Of a stretch of 64,000 nucleotides of DNA, positions 49,001-63,300 are shown piece after piece. The notes under the pieces are model-generated. The model saw only the letters and a list, made by a program, of their open reading frames with translations, made no database searches and was not told the origin of the DNA. Source of the stretch: Paralvinella palmiformis. Taxonomy: Eukaryota > Annelida > Polychaeta > Terebellida > Alvinellidae. The stretch spans positions 124,001-188,000 of the forward strand of contig JAODUP010000576.1 of assembly GCA_025642065.1 (NCBI GenBank). The letters are read 5' to 3'. The stretch's first letter is position 1, and every line of letters starts with the position of its first letter. Position numbers and translations under genes: made by a program.

Positions 49001-52000
49001 CAATATCTAGTGAAATCACACTTGTCATATTACACATCAAATACCTGGGGCATCCCATGTGCTAACTGAATATGCAGTCGGCTTCAAATCTCTACCCTCT
49101 GAGATCAAATCCTAGCTTGGCCATATCTAAAGTCAGTTTCATCTTTCAATAAACAATCACTGTATCGTGTCTATCCATTATTTTATGAGCTAAGCCATTC
49201 CATAACTTTTTTTAGTAACCATTGTACAATTTTAGCATGTTTCATCACATCTTTCCACTTGTATATACACATTATTGTTCGATCGCTTACACAATGAATC
49301 AGATACAAAATGTTCTGATTATTCAAAGGAATAATTATGTAAATCCTTTAAGGTAGTTATTGAAGTTATCGACAAGATGATGATGTTTTATGGCCACTTT
49401 TGTGTACATGGTAGGCTAAATGGGCCAAGCGACCTCCAAACCTCCAAAGACAATGAAGCGAAATCAAAGATGAAACAACCTTCAGATATGCCCGCGCCGA
49501 GATTCGAACATGGGTGGTAGTGATCTGTGGTACAACACGCTACCGCCAGACCAAGTTATCGACAAGAAGTTATGAAACAACTCATCAAGCCAAAGTTAAC
49601 AAAGCACCTAATAAGTACCAACCTATAAATTATTTGTAAACTTTTCTAGCAAGTACTCTAAACCAAATGGCAGTATTCGTGTTCTCTGGAATTACTATGT
49701 CATCTTATTCCAGAAGCCTTTAATTTATGAATAAATATCCAGCTGATACAGGGATTCAGTACCATGTAAGGGGTCATCTCAGAACATCAATGTCCAACCA
49801 CAGATCAAATCACCCCCCTCCCCTCACATGAAAGTTGGCAAACATTGATAATGGTATCAATATATGAAATACGGCAATATGGAAATTGATCAACACAGAT
49901 TCACATTCAATCATTTCCTTGTATTAATTAAATTTGAATAACAATAAGATATATTTCACATGTATTCAACAACATGAATAATTGGGGGATTAAAAAGACT
50001 GAAGCGAAAAAATCAATGTCCGACAAGAAACAAAAACAATTTTGTCTGATATCCAACATCAATGTTCTGAGATAACCCCTAGAGGAAGTGCCGTACCAAG
50101 AGCAACACAGTTGTGCTCCATTTATCCTCAGATCTGATCTTATGTGAAACACAAGGCTAAGTGGGTTCTTTGGAGGCATACAGAATTGGCAATCTTTACC
50201 TAACGCATTCCTAAACCTCAAATCCTCACCTCATCCGACATCAGTGTCGCAATAGAGCGTCCGATCTCGCGATAGTTTTGCAGAGTAGTCTTCGGGCCAA
50301 GCAGAATGAACAAGAACCTTGTGCCCACTGGTACCTCAGTGAGTTCACCGAGTACTACAGCCTTTGAGAGCCTGAGAAAGGCCATCACTGGAGTCTTGAG
50401 GAAGTCCACTTCTCCCACGAGGATATTAGCCACTTCAGCACCATGAGGGATCTTTTTCGCATAATGTTGGTTGTACTGCAAGTACAAATCATAGTCTGTA
50501 CTGAGGCATCCAGATAATAATGTACATACCTGTGTGTGTCTACGCACATGCATTGCACATGCACAGAGAGTACATTATTTCAGCAGTATCGAACTAAAAT
50601 GCCAGTGACACGGAGAATTGAAAATCATCATTACATTATAGCATCTGGAGTATTCACCAGAGAAATTATTTTAGAACAATAACTGTTGAAGAAGGATAAA
50701 GACCTACAGCCTGAGTTACACACGTACAGTAGCAGACATAATTGATCATATTTCAGAATTCTCTTGGTTCAATGGAACAAAATCTATCAAACTGGTAAAT
50801 GTATAAAGAGATACTATTTAATCCAACCTTGTTTACAACAATAAATTGAGGTCTGAACAAATCAATGTCGATGAAAGTTCTCATAATTATTTTATGTACT
50901 GAATACAATTATTGACCTTAAAACATCCACCCCACAAAAAGCCTTTTTATTATTGGACAATTCATAGCTAGACCAATGCTAACAGTAGTTCAAGTACATT
51001 TTCAATATCCTCTCTGTGATGAGCAAACAAATAATTTTTGAGGAGATACAAAACATTAAGATCATGTGTAAAAAAATGATGCCAGCTTTCGCTGTGATAA
51101 TTGATAGTAAACTAACTGCTCTTTAAAAGAAGGGTCTGTATTCATAGACTACAATCATGGTAGTGCAAATTGTGCATAAAATATCTGATGATGATCCAGC
51201 TTTTGTTTTCACGAGAATGCACTATTATAAAAGCCTCAGATGATTTATTTATACTTATAGAGTCAAACTATCCAGGTAGAAAGTAACAAGGGTTTCAACA
51301 ATACTCTATCCTATCACTGTATCAGTGAAGATATAGAGTGTGTACTATGAGCTGCTAAATCAATGCACTTGTATTTATAATAATTTAATATACTTTATGA
51401 CTTGATATTTTATTACCTCTTTAATAAATACAGTAAGATGTCTAATTCTGTTATCTAATGTGATCAAAGTTGACACTAATAGATGTCTGGTAGAATTAAT
51501 GAAAACTAAATCAATGTTTTACTGAAGAAATGTACACCGTGTAACTTAAAACAAACACTATTTAGATGCTATGCTATAGGTCAGAACAGTTGTTATAACC
51601 CGAGGTCCAAAAACACTGGACTTAAGTCGCTCATAGACAGACTACTGACCTTAAACTGTGATTGAGAACCACTCTCACTAATATCAGTATGACTCTGTTT
51701 GTGGCTGTCAAAACTAGAACCATTCTTGCCAGCTGCCAGATGAGAACCACTCGAACTCTTCTTCAACTGATCTGTAACATCGTGATATGGTTATTAAGGG
51801 TGAAGCACACACAACAATAAAAATTATAATATTCGTCCCAAAAATAATCACAATAAAAATAAAAATCAGCGACAACATTAATGGACTAAACAAAAGTTGA
51901 AAGATATTTTTGGCCAACTTCTAAAACAATTACTTCACATTTATAACTTGAGCTTATTTTATTTGGTGGTTCATGTACTAAGGCCCTCATTATGCTGAAC

Positions 52001-55000
52001 GTATAAACAAAACTGAAGCTGTATGTTTGACAACTATTGATGCCAATGAGTAACAATATCATTAAGAACCGTGATCAATGTATGTATATTACCCATCCGA
52101 GAATATGAAATCAAGCTTTTACAAAAATCAATTTCAATTAGATCATTTACTTTCACTATTAAGGACAAACGAGCTGAATCAAATCAAGTGAAATACTGAA
52201 AGTGCCAAAAAAAGATTAAACAAATTGGCTTTTGGTAGCTGGTTTCATTTGATCATATTTCTGGCTCAATTTCAAATCCATATTTTAAAAATAATCAATT
52301 CCAATTCCAGAATTGACCAGTAATTATAATTCCGGAATTGATTTGACCCCAGATCATTTTTTTTTACAAGAAAAGCTAACGACTAGCCACGAATAAAGTC
52401 AGACACTGTTGACCAATATTTTTGAATGCTAGAATCTTAAAAACAAACAAACAGCTGATTCAGACGTTGTGAAAAAATATACAGTGAATAATAGGATTAG
52501 AAAGCCAAATATCCACAGCTGGAGGGGAAATTACATTTAATTCTGCCAACATTTTAATAATAATTAACATAACTAGGAATGCAGACTGTAATTGACAAAC
52601 AACATCATGCCTGACTAAAACCAATGCTCAAAAAACTAGGAGAAAGCTAAGTCAGTCAAAAACCTAAAACACAGTTGTTGGCACGTTCAAGACACATGCA
52701 GTGAAATAAATCAGTCCTGAAAAATTAAGTCAACAAATTTGGGCACGAAAACAATAAGGGCAAACTGGGTAAGGCCATTACATTAAAGGTTGCCCGCTTG
52801 CCCGGGGTATGTGAAAATTTGGTTCGGGCAAGTGAAAATAACTCCTCAATTGTCTGGCCAAGCAAGTGGCAGATTTCCTATCATTTAGCAATAACATTAA
52901 CACTCATATCGCAGCCCACCGTGACTGCCAGGCATCAAGGGCATGATCTTTGTTTACTTTTCAACTTGGCGGCTTGTCAGCTTCTGCATCACCATAGGCT
53001 CACCCATGACTTAGTTCATCCGGTCTATCAATATATATAAGAACATGAACACTACTACCTAACTACTACACTAGTATTATGTTTAACAGCCAATCATGGA
53101 GTGAGATTAGGTAACATTGTGGCACTGTTTTCTTGGGACCATAGCTTTAAAAAAGCACCACATGCCACAGAACTACTCACTTTGTGCAGTGGCTCGGTGA
53201 CAGTAAGATGGCACATCGGCTATTAGGCTTGGCTTTACAGCCACCAATAATAGAGTGCAAACTACTGCCATCAGGCGAGAATGCAAACTAACAGAGCAAA
53301 AATAAGAGTTCAATCATTTATTCCATCTTGGCAAATAAAATTTCTGGCCCTAGTAGACACTGACAATGGTATGTTATATACAATTTGAAGAGGTCATAAT
53401 ATATGATTAGACTTCAATAAAAACTTAAATTGTCTTATATGCTATACATGTATAAATTCTTGTTTATTTATAAAACAATTTGCAAAAAACAGTGCAATGG
53501 GCAAGTGCCCAAAAGGTTAATGTAATGGCCTGTGGGTGTTTCGGTTTTAAGATGAGCAATACACTCTCTGATGACATAAACGAACACCAATGGCCTCCTA
53601 ATGTACAAGCCAATTTTGACAGTTGCCTACACACGTTACAGAGAATGAATGACACAGAATGTAGATGATTTGTTATAATAGTATGGTACCTGCACACAAC
53701 AAGAGCTCTCATTAAAGATGAATATTTAAAAGCAAAAGAACAATTTCTCAGTGAAACTAGCCTATACTGAAATCTCACACACACACACACACACAGAGAG
53801 AGAGTGCACAAAGAGAGTAAAATTCAAAACAACTCTTAACCGTGAGTTAACTAAACGTCATCAAGAAGACATTATTAACATGATACTGTATCTATACACA
53901 AACATCATTATATAACTGTCAACAGTCACTGGTCTTACTTAATTCATATACTTGTATACAACAACAACAACCACATATTATTTAGAATCACATACAAAAC
54001 TGCTACAAATTGTTGTTAAGACAATAGACAAAGTTGTTATAATATAAAAGGGAAATAACTCGGTGATTGGTTGACAATTACTAATTGGAGTGATTGCTCA
54101 TATTAATACATCACTCGTTCTTTCTTATTACATCTGAGACCAGCTAAGTTAGTTTTAATTAACCACATTTCCAGGTCCTCAATATTACACCTAGTATAGG
54201 CTAAGGTTCCATTTTCCAGGACAGTCCATATGCCGCTGTAGATATACAGGATTCCACATCTGGCTGTGATGAGAGGACTGCGGATCCATATTTCAAAGGG
54301 TCTCCGTCGACATTACATTGATCTCCCTAACATAACCACTCGCCATGGCAACATGCAATCTCATGTATTTGATAATACCGAGTCAAAGGTGATGCTGATA
54401 GAAGACAAACTCAAAGTATGAGATAACAAAAAACATACCCTTCGGTATTCTATTCAGAGATAACAAAACAAGGAATCTCCAATCAAGCAATGGCTTTCTC
54501 ATTTCACAAAATAATATGGGAAGCTATTTTTTATGTCCTGTCTCATGAGACTATCACTATAATGAAATAAATCCTTAGACAACCGCACTACAACAAAGCT
54601 ATCTACATTACATGAAGAAAACATCCACAACTAATCAGAATGGTCTGTTCTGAACCCCTTCGACATATTTTTAGTCTCTTAGGTAATATATTAATAAGCT
54701 TTCACTTTATTTCCAGTTAAAACGGACTGTCCGATTGTCTCACACATCTAAGTCAAACTGATCATCCAATATTGATAATACACAACCTACGATGTGATGT
54801 TAAAACTCCTCTATAAGTTAATTGGCAAAAAAAAGTTTGCTAGATGGGGCTGGTATGCAACTAACTTCTACTTGGGCTTTCTCAAGCTGCAGAGTATATA
54901 AGTACTTTTTCAAATAATATATCATATACTGGTAGGATTAATTAAGTAATATATACACAGAGGGCTAAAATACATAACAAAGATCATCAAGAGTACAAGT

Positions 55001-58000
55001 GGGTATTTCTTTTCCGTTCTATTTGATTACTGAATCTTGATTCAGAATTACATTTCTAAAGACTTAATTATCATTATGATGTATGAAGAGGCATTGTGCT
55101 TCCATTTTTTTCTCCACAAGATCATCAAAGGATTTATAATAGTTCTAGTACAAATACCTTTTGGGGCTAAATGCCTTGTCTCAGATTCTTTTTCAACTGA
55201 TCAACTAGTTAGATTTTGGTATCAGTATTTTTATTTATTTGGAGAAAGTGTGATCTGGAAATATTTGGCAAAATTCAAGGTTGTTATTTATAACATTACT
55301 GCATTTTTGTGTCACTCAGAAAATAAGTTCTAAGGTACCACATTCATCTGGTGGCTCCATCTGGTGGCTAAATGACAAAATTATATAAATACAACTGTAC
55401 ATTACAGATGAGGTCTATCTGCCACAACAATGTTTAGCACATATTTTTCATTGAAGAAAATATCAATGGCTCCCTTGCCAGATCGAGTGTTTCACCACTT
55501 GGTGAACAGGTGGCAGCACCGTTTTAGCTATAGCTGGGGTATTTAAACAAGCAGCCGGTGATGATTGCCCCTTAGGTGGCACTGCAATAAAATCAGAGCT
55601 CGACAAAACTTTCTTCTTTCTGATTCAAATCAATTCGACATGATTCATGAAGGGACACAAGTTAATCAATAGAATATGCTGAACAAATTAATTATGTCTA
55701 GTATGTCATTACACTGAGAAAATTTTGACAGCGAACGACACTGACTTTTCCATTTTCTCGGTTTGTTTACATTTTTCTGTTTATGTTCGAGACATTGGAT
55801 GGTTGGATTTGGATAATGAAATACAAATTTTCTGAATAAATCAGGTCAGCCCTTGCCATTTCAGACATATATAAAATGTTTCTTGTTGTTTATTTAATCA
55901 TAATTCTTGTTTGAAGTTTGGTCTTTTTTTTACAAAAAAGTTGACCAGCACCTTGAACACGTGGAATTAGGTCACATAGCTCAGAGTACATACTTCACCT
56001 GGGAGTATCACGTCATTAGAATATTAAATCTACCAAATGATATGTTACATAGCGCAGTTTTTGGATCATAAATCCTGGTACAAGTAGATGTAGATTGTTT
56101 TCATGTGTGGTTTGATTACATAATTAGATCATTTCTAGTGCTCTATCGCCTGTGTATAGTTGTACTCATACTAGAGTACTCATATTTGTACTTGAGTGCA
56201 TTGATAAAATAAGTTCTCGTACTTGTACTTATAAAAACTATATACTCGAGTACTTTCAGATTTAATTGGCCCCAACCCTGGTAGCATGTATAATGTCATC
56301 AATGGTAGTGTCCTTTTATGTGTTTGTATATATGTAATTTGTCATCCATATATCATGTATACTTTGTCACCAAATGAAATGAAATCAACATATGTACTTT
56401 GTAATGTCCAATTATACCTACAGTAGATATATACATACAACATTCATTATACTAGAGTCCATAGATCCATACAAATGCCCAGGGGATGTACATTTAAAAT
56501 TTAAATAACTTTTGTCATTTGAACACGTTGTGGAAAGCATGACCCCAGGTGTTGTTTGCAACAATAGCTATGTCGTCATGACGACGAAGCCAAACACTCA
56601 CTCGGCCTGCATGAGGAATGACAGTAAATGTCAACTTTTCAGACTACTTTTGCTTCCGTTATTCAAACAAAGACGAACAAATAAATGACACTGCATATTT
56701 CTACAAGATTTAGTGTTACAAACAACACAAATTATTACACTTGTCAATGTATATTTGGCAAGGTTCAGGATATTAAACTCGCCAGGCTCTGGCTAGAGCG
56801 GGTGAATCATGAAAGGCAGATGGTGATACATCAATTTGTTATGCTTCTTATCCATTTAAAATCATGAAAAATACATTTAATATTTACATTTAAGCAGAAG
56901 TTCTTCCTCGATTATAAACAAAACACTTGTTCAGTTGGAACTCGGCAATCGATTTGGCTGTAATTTGTGATTCTGATATCATTGTGAGGTGGGTGTACTC
57001 CCCGGAAATCGAATCAGCGCCATCTGGCGAGTTAAATTGGGTATTTGACAAGGGGCCTATTTAGTTTCTTGTTATACTCTGTGCAGTCATAGTAATTAAA
57101 AAAGTTAGAATTTTGACAAAAATATAAATTAAACAAAAAAGTATATAAAAGTATCAAAATGACACAATACATACAATTTTTCTTACATACTTAGATCCAG
57201 GATGTGTAAAACATACTTTAAAAAAACTATGTTGAAAATGTATGTATCACTTGTTAAATGGCTATTTTATGAAAATTAAATAGGTATATAGGAAATGAAA
57301 CATGCGTTTGATACATTACATATAATATATGATATTTAAATTGATGTTTTAATACATGAATCACAAATCTATGTTTAAAAAACATAAAAAAGTATCTTGG
57401 TTAAAAAAAGTAAGAAGTATATCTTTTTAAGGAGTACATAATGGCAGCACTGTACTCCTTTAAAACCACAATCATAAAGGAAGCTCTTATTTCTAACTGA
57501 TAGCTAATAAATACAGGGAACAAAAACTCTGATAAGTTCTTAAATGGTATTGAGGAAATCAATGTTATCAGTAGACAACTGTGTTTGTAATCGTTATCTT
57601 CACAGCCATTTAATTTAAATCAATTAACATGCTTACATCATATTATTCACATAACTTGTGGTGGAAAAGCTCACATTTAAACCCATATCAGACAAAACAC
57701 ACACACACACACACACAACAGTGACCTTGGCCTAATGTTGCAGTATTCTTATGTAAAAATGGCAAGAAATTGAATACAAAGGGTCCATATACTTAATGAC
57801 CTCCAGCATTATGCTAAACGTGAACACATTTCTGAAACAAACCATAAAATCAGCGGGCAAGTTAATGAACATTCAACCAAAAAGTGCACAACATACAAAC
57901 AAGTAATTAGTATGAACACTGACTAGTAAAACAGATTCTGTTAATTGAAACAAAAGACATCTGTCAGATTGAACATCGACGGGCAGGTAACATGCATTAT

Positions 58001-58402
58001 ACGTCCAGCTCACCGACGGCCAACTATTTACCTTTTGACCCCTCACTCGTTGCGATATTGCCCGTTGAGCCTTCTGTCATGTGACCACAGATAGTCACAT
58101 GATGATAACGAGGCAGACATTTCAAGAGATAAAGTCAAATAATTACCATAATGTACACAAACAACATAGGGGATACAAAATATGTGTGTTTGTGTGCGTG
58201 CATGCCAGCGAATGAGTTACAGGGGAGTTAGTTAGTCTGTGAATGAATGATTTTAAGTGTGTGTGTGGTGGGGGGGGGGGTATAAGCATACTTGACAGAG
58301 CAGTGGCTTTTACAATACGGATCATACAACAGCCATCTGTAAAATGTTCTTTCTTCTCCATCACTACTGAAATACGACTTAACAAAATTCCCACAAAAAT
58401 GT

Positions 58403-58460
<58 letters not shown>

Positions 58461-60287
58461 TGAAGATAAAATCATTCAAATATGTAATAACATAATTTCA
58501 GGAAAGTTCTAAAAAAAGCAGAAAACACTTCAAGCTCAATATGTTGGAGCCATTACAAACTGACATTTGGTTCAAATAGTATTAGTTCAGTTCTGTTTCA
58601 ACTGCCATCATCCAGCGGCAAATTGTCAACACACATTAATACAACTGTGCACACTACCAAGAAAACTACTTCAATAACTTGGCCGGCAATTTTAGTAACC
58701 ATAAACAATGCACAGTTCTTGGACTTTCTAGTTCGCTCCTGCTGTGAGGAGCTTCGACATGTGACTCCAATTAGACTAACTTTGGCCGTCAGGTCAACTT
58801 CTAATTTCTACACATACACATTTCTTTTCAAAGTTCTCAACACGTTGTCATAGCTACTATAAACATTGATACTAGGTTTATGTATTTTAATTATACATTT
58901 TAATGAGCTGCGGTTAGCTCTATTTGTCATCAAGATATATCTGACTAAGTATATACATACTGATTTCACATTGTTCACACCCACAAGGGACATTAAACAA
59001 TACCATAATTATAGGTACTCCGTGGTTATTGTGAAGTTGACAATTCTTACTGAATTGTGACTGAAAAATAGCTAGCTGGGTTGGAAATAAAAGTTATATG
59101 ACAGTATATAGAACAAAAGTAGTACAAATATAATTCGGTAGCCTCAGATGAATGCAACAATAGCCCAAACAACAGAACTAGTTGCAGATGTAATGTGTCT
59201 CAGGATATATTTTATTAGCTTTTGTCCTTTATAAATTAGACATTTCATTAACATGGTTTAACAGTAGTGCCAATTTGTGCACATGGTAGGCTAGATGGGC
59301 TGAGCTACCTCCAAAGGTGATCAAGTGAAGTCGAAGATGAAACATCTTTTACATATGCCCACGCTGAGATTCGAACTCGGGTAGTTGTGATCTGTAGTTC
59401 AACACACTACCAGCTAGACCACTGAGGCACCCTGGACATTGCACTGGAGAATCTACCTTGGCTAGAAAATTCAGCTGGTATCCAGAATAGGCGAGTTCCA
59501 GTTTCCTTAAATCACAGTAAAACCAAATTGCAGATTTTAACAACATTCTAGTTTCCACAAAAACAGAATGGAGATGGCCAAACAAATGTATCATACCAAA
59601 TGGATTGATGATTGACGTTTTACAGCCACATTGGTACACAAGGTAGACTGAATGTCCCGAGTGACCTCCAAAGGTAATGGAGCGAAGTCAAAGATGAAAC
59701 ACCCTTCAGATAGGCCACAGCTGAGATTTGAACTCGGGTGGTAGCAATCTGTGATCCAACGAGCTACCAGTTAGACCAAAGAGGTGCCCCATACCAACAA
59801 ATAGAAACGGATCACATTTAAAACAACAATTAAGGCTATTTTGTATTTAAATCATTGCATACTCTCACCATTATTTAGACGTTTATTAAACTATCTCAGA
59901 AAATCTATGTCATATTTTATGCACCCAGTTTCAGTATAAACATTTTGTCTGTCTGTAGCTGGACTGTATCAGAAATTTCCATGCCTCTGAAGAAAATAAA
60001 AACTAAATATTATGTTAGTAGTGTACATAACAAAAGCCAAATGAGTAGAAGGGTATAGATAAACAGCTGACAGTCCATGTAGCTTCCACACTATTAACAC
60101 CTACATAGTGACTACTTTACTGTGATAATAGATTTCACAGTCTAATATACTGACACACACACACACACCTGTGTGCGTGTGTGGACGATAGGAATTTCTT
60201 TATAAGATGTATGCTTTGTTTTATAATGCCACACATAAGAACCACAAACTTACTAAAAAACTGTCAGTTCAGCTTTCGTTTATGACA

Positions 60288-60329
<42 letters not shown>

Positions 60330-63300
60330 TTCTATATATATACACACATTCAAAGTTCTTCCTCAAGAACCAATAAAACTATAAAAACAACCAATACACC
60401 ATCACAAAATAAAGCCCTGTTAAAAAACAATGGTAAAAACATTATCACCCCCACCTACATTGACAACGCAGCATCGCAGTATTAATGACATATGCCACCA
60501 ACCTTTGCCTTCCAATTTCTTCTCGGAACTCTTCTTCCCAATGTCAGCCAGTGAGCGCACAAAAGGAAGCCCCTTGGCATGTTCATGGTGCTTCTTTTCG
60601 TGCTGGTGACGGTGTCGTGTCAGAAGGATGTCAACAACCTTGTCCCGTTCCAGCACATTTATTTTATCGGTGGCGACCATGTGATCGGCCAACATCTCTG
60701 CAACAAAACAACGTTAACATCTTGTCTATTCTGAAAACAACACGTCAATAACAGTGTAGCTGAACCATACATTAACTGTTTGTTTGTCCACTAGTTTTAC
60801 TTGTCTAGAAATTAATACACAATTGTAGTTTTGTGCTAGAGTACGTAAAAAGTAATTCTTGCTAGGCAAGAGCACTTAGTTAAATTATTATTATTATTAG
60901 TGTTATTATTATTATAATCATAATTAAAATGAGCAGATGAATGCTTCATTTAGTCTTAGCAGTGGTCGAACCTAGGATTTATGGCTACTTTAGGAGAGAT
61001 GTAAACATCCATGATGAGTGAATTTAGCCTTGGCACTGGTCAGAACCCAAACCTGTCAGCTGGTAGTGTGGTTCTCCAGTGAACTGTTGGAACATTCAGT
61101 TGATCAGAACCCACACCTGTCAGTTAGTAGTGTGGTTCTCTACTAGACAATGAGAGCATTCAGTTGATCAGTGTAAAAACATTTAACTGATAGATGACTG
61201 GAGGGCTTCAGTGAAGTGTGCCACTAACTGCATCACAGAATTGGCCCTTACTGACTCATGACTGAAATTAGCAGTTAAATTATAACCCCTCCATGATTAA
61301 AAAAATAAAATAAACCCATTAATCCCAGACATAACATACTTTTACTTTTGAAACAGAATAACTGTCATTTTTCTCTAATTCTGAATGGTAAAAACCACTG
61401 GCATTCTATCTAATACAGAAGGTTAACTGTATAATCAGAATCATTGGATAAAACTGATTTTGATTTTAATTTAACTTGATGATGATTGATGTTTTACGGC
61501 CACTTTTGTGCACATGATAGGCTAAATGGGCCGAGCGACCTCCAAAGGTAATGAAGCGAAGTCGAAGATGAAACACCCTTCAGATGTGGTAGTGAGTGAT
61601 CTGTGATCCGACGTGCTACCAGTTAGACCATGGAGATGCCATTCAATCACATCTACGCATGCAACCATATGAACATACCAATACGCAGTCAGTTATTATC
61701 CCAATACTTAATGTCACCCATCACATCATTACCATTAGCTTACCAATAATTTGTACTAGTGACATGGCATCGACATCTAACATGACCGTTCCCATCAGAA
61801 GACCCTTCCTCAACTCGAACAGAGAGTGCAGTGACAATGTTGCCACGAACGGCTTTGACCAACGATCGCCTCCTTCATCGACATCCTCTTCAAACTTAAT
61901 CCACCTGTCAAGAGAGATGGACAGTAACATGACAACAACAGTTATACTCATCAGTGAAGGGAAATAACTGTTACTGGAATGACTGCTCAATTATGTGTCA
62001 TTCTAGTTAGCACGAAATGATGGTGTAAAATTTCTTTAGTTAGGTGTAGCAGCCAGTCAATTCCAATGTCACACAAAATTTTTCAATTCCAATTTTATCA
62101 ATTCCAATTCTGTTTTTACCTACTACTTTTTACCATGAGTAGGTACTCCGAGTACCTACACCGAGTAGTTTATATTACAAGTAGGACTGTCATGGAAGAA
62201 ATATTTCTGAATTATTTTTTTATTGTAAATAAATTTGTGGATTTAATTTTTTTGTAGGAAATTTCAATTCCAAATTTATCAATTCCATTTTTTTTAAATA
62301 ATCAATTCCAATTCCGGAATTGAATCTGGTAACAGCCCGAGTGGGTTTCTTCTCTATTGTTGACCTATACAGCTGATAATATTCCTCAACTAATGAGGAT
62401 GCATATCCAGAATGAATGGTCTTCATTAACAATGATAGGCCCGTAAGTGACAGAAGGATCCCATTTGTGGTCAATCCAACCAAGCATTCAGCATACGAGA
62501 TACCAGCAGCCTGAAAATAGATTGAAACCCACGACCTCCTGCTTTCTAAGACAATCACTTTCTTGAGATATCATGACCACCACACCACCTTGTACACATT
62601 TTATCTGATGTATGACTCGATAATGAAATAAATCCAAAATCGACAAATTTAATAATTTCAGAGAGCGTTAACAAATTATCCATCGAGATTCTGGGTGGTC
62701 AACTCCAGTCAATTTGATGTCAATTTTCCTTGACCAACTTCAGAATTCTAACACTTCCTCAGCTCACAAACGAAAGTAGGCAGCATACAGTTTGTTGTAT
62801 ATGTAACCATCACATCTGTCAGAATAGGCCCATACAAATCAGAATGCTGACATATGTTGGGTTAAGAGAAACCACTAAAATCTTTATAGCAATGATAACA
62901 CCCAGACTTGGGATCTGTGGTTGTGTCGACTAACTTAATCAAATGAGCAGCCAGACAACATGAGCCGATATATATATACATATACATATATATATATACA
63001 CACACATCTGTTTGATTCATTTTGTCATTACTCCATAAATGTTTCACTGTCTTTTATTTAAGCAATTCAGTTATTATCAAATATATTACCTACACCATTA
63101 TCTAACAACTACAAATAGTAGTTATTTGTCAAAAAAAGTGTGAAAAGACCCAGGAACAGTGTACTATTAACAGTATACAAAACACATTGATATGAATAAC
63201 GAATTATGAAAACAAAAATAGTTTCTGTGTTCAAAACGTCACCTGGAAATACTGCAGGGAAAAGTAATACCATAAATCATTATATTTTAGGCCTAAAAAC

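Larger units (their letters stand above)
51772..58031 (-). other. Large SLC4 intron (6.3 kb)
   Basis: The longest intron visible, lying in the regulatory linker of the protein where vertebrate relatives use alternative exons. It contains the TIR elements listed here, a (CA)n at 53776-53795 and a (CA)n at 57697-57717. I found no further exon with matching phase, but a small one could be missed. Confidence 0.6.
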
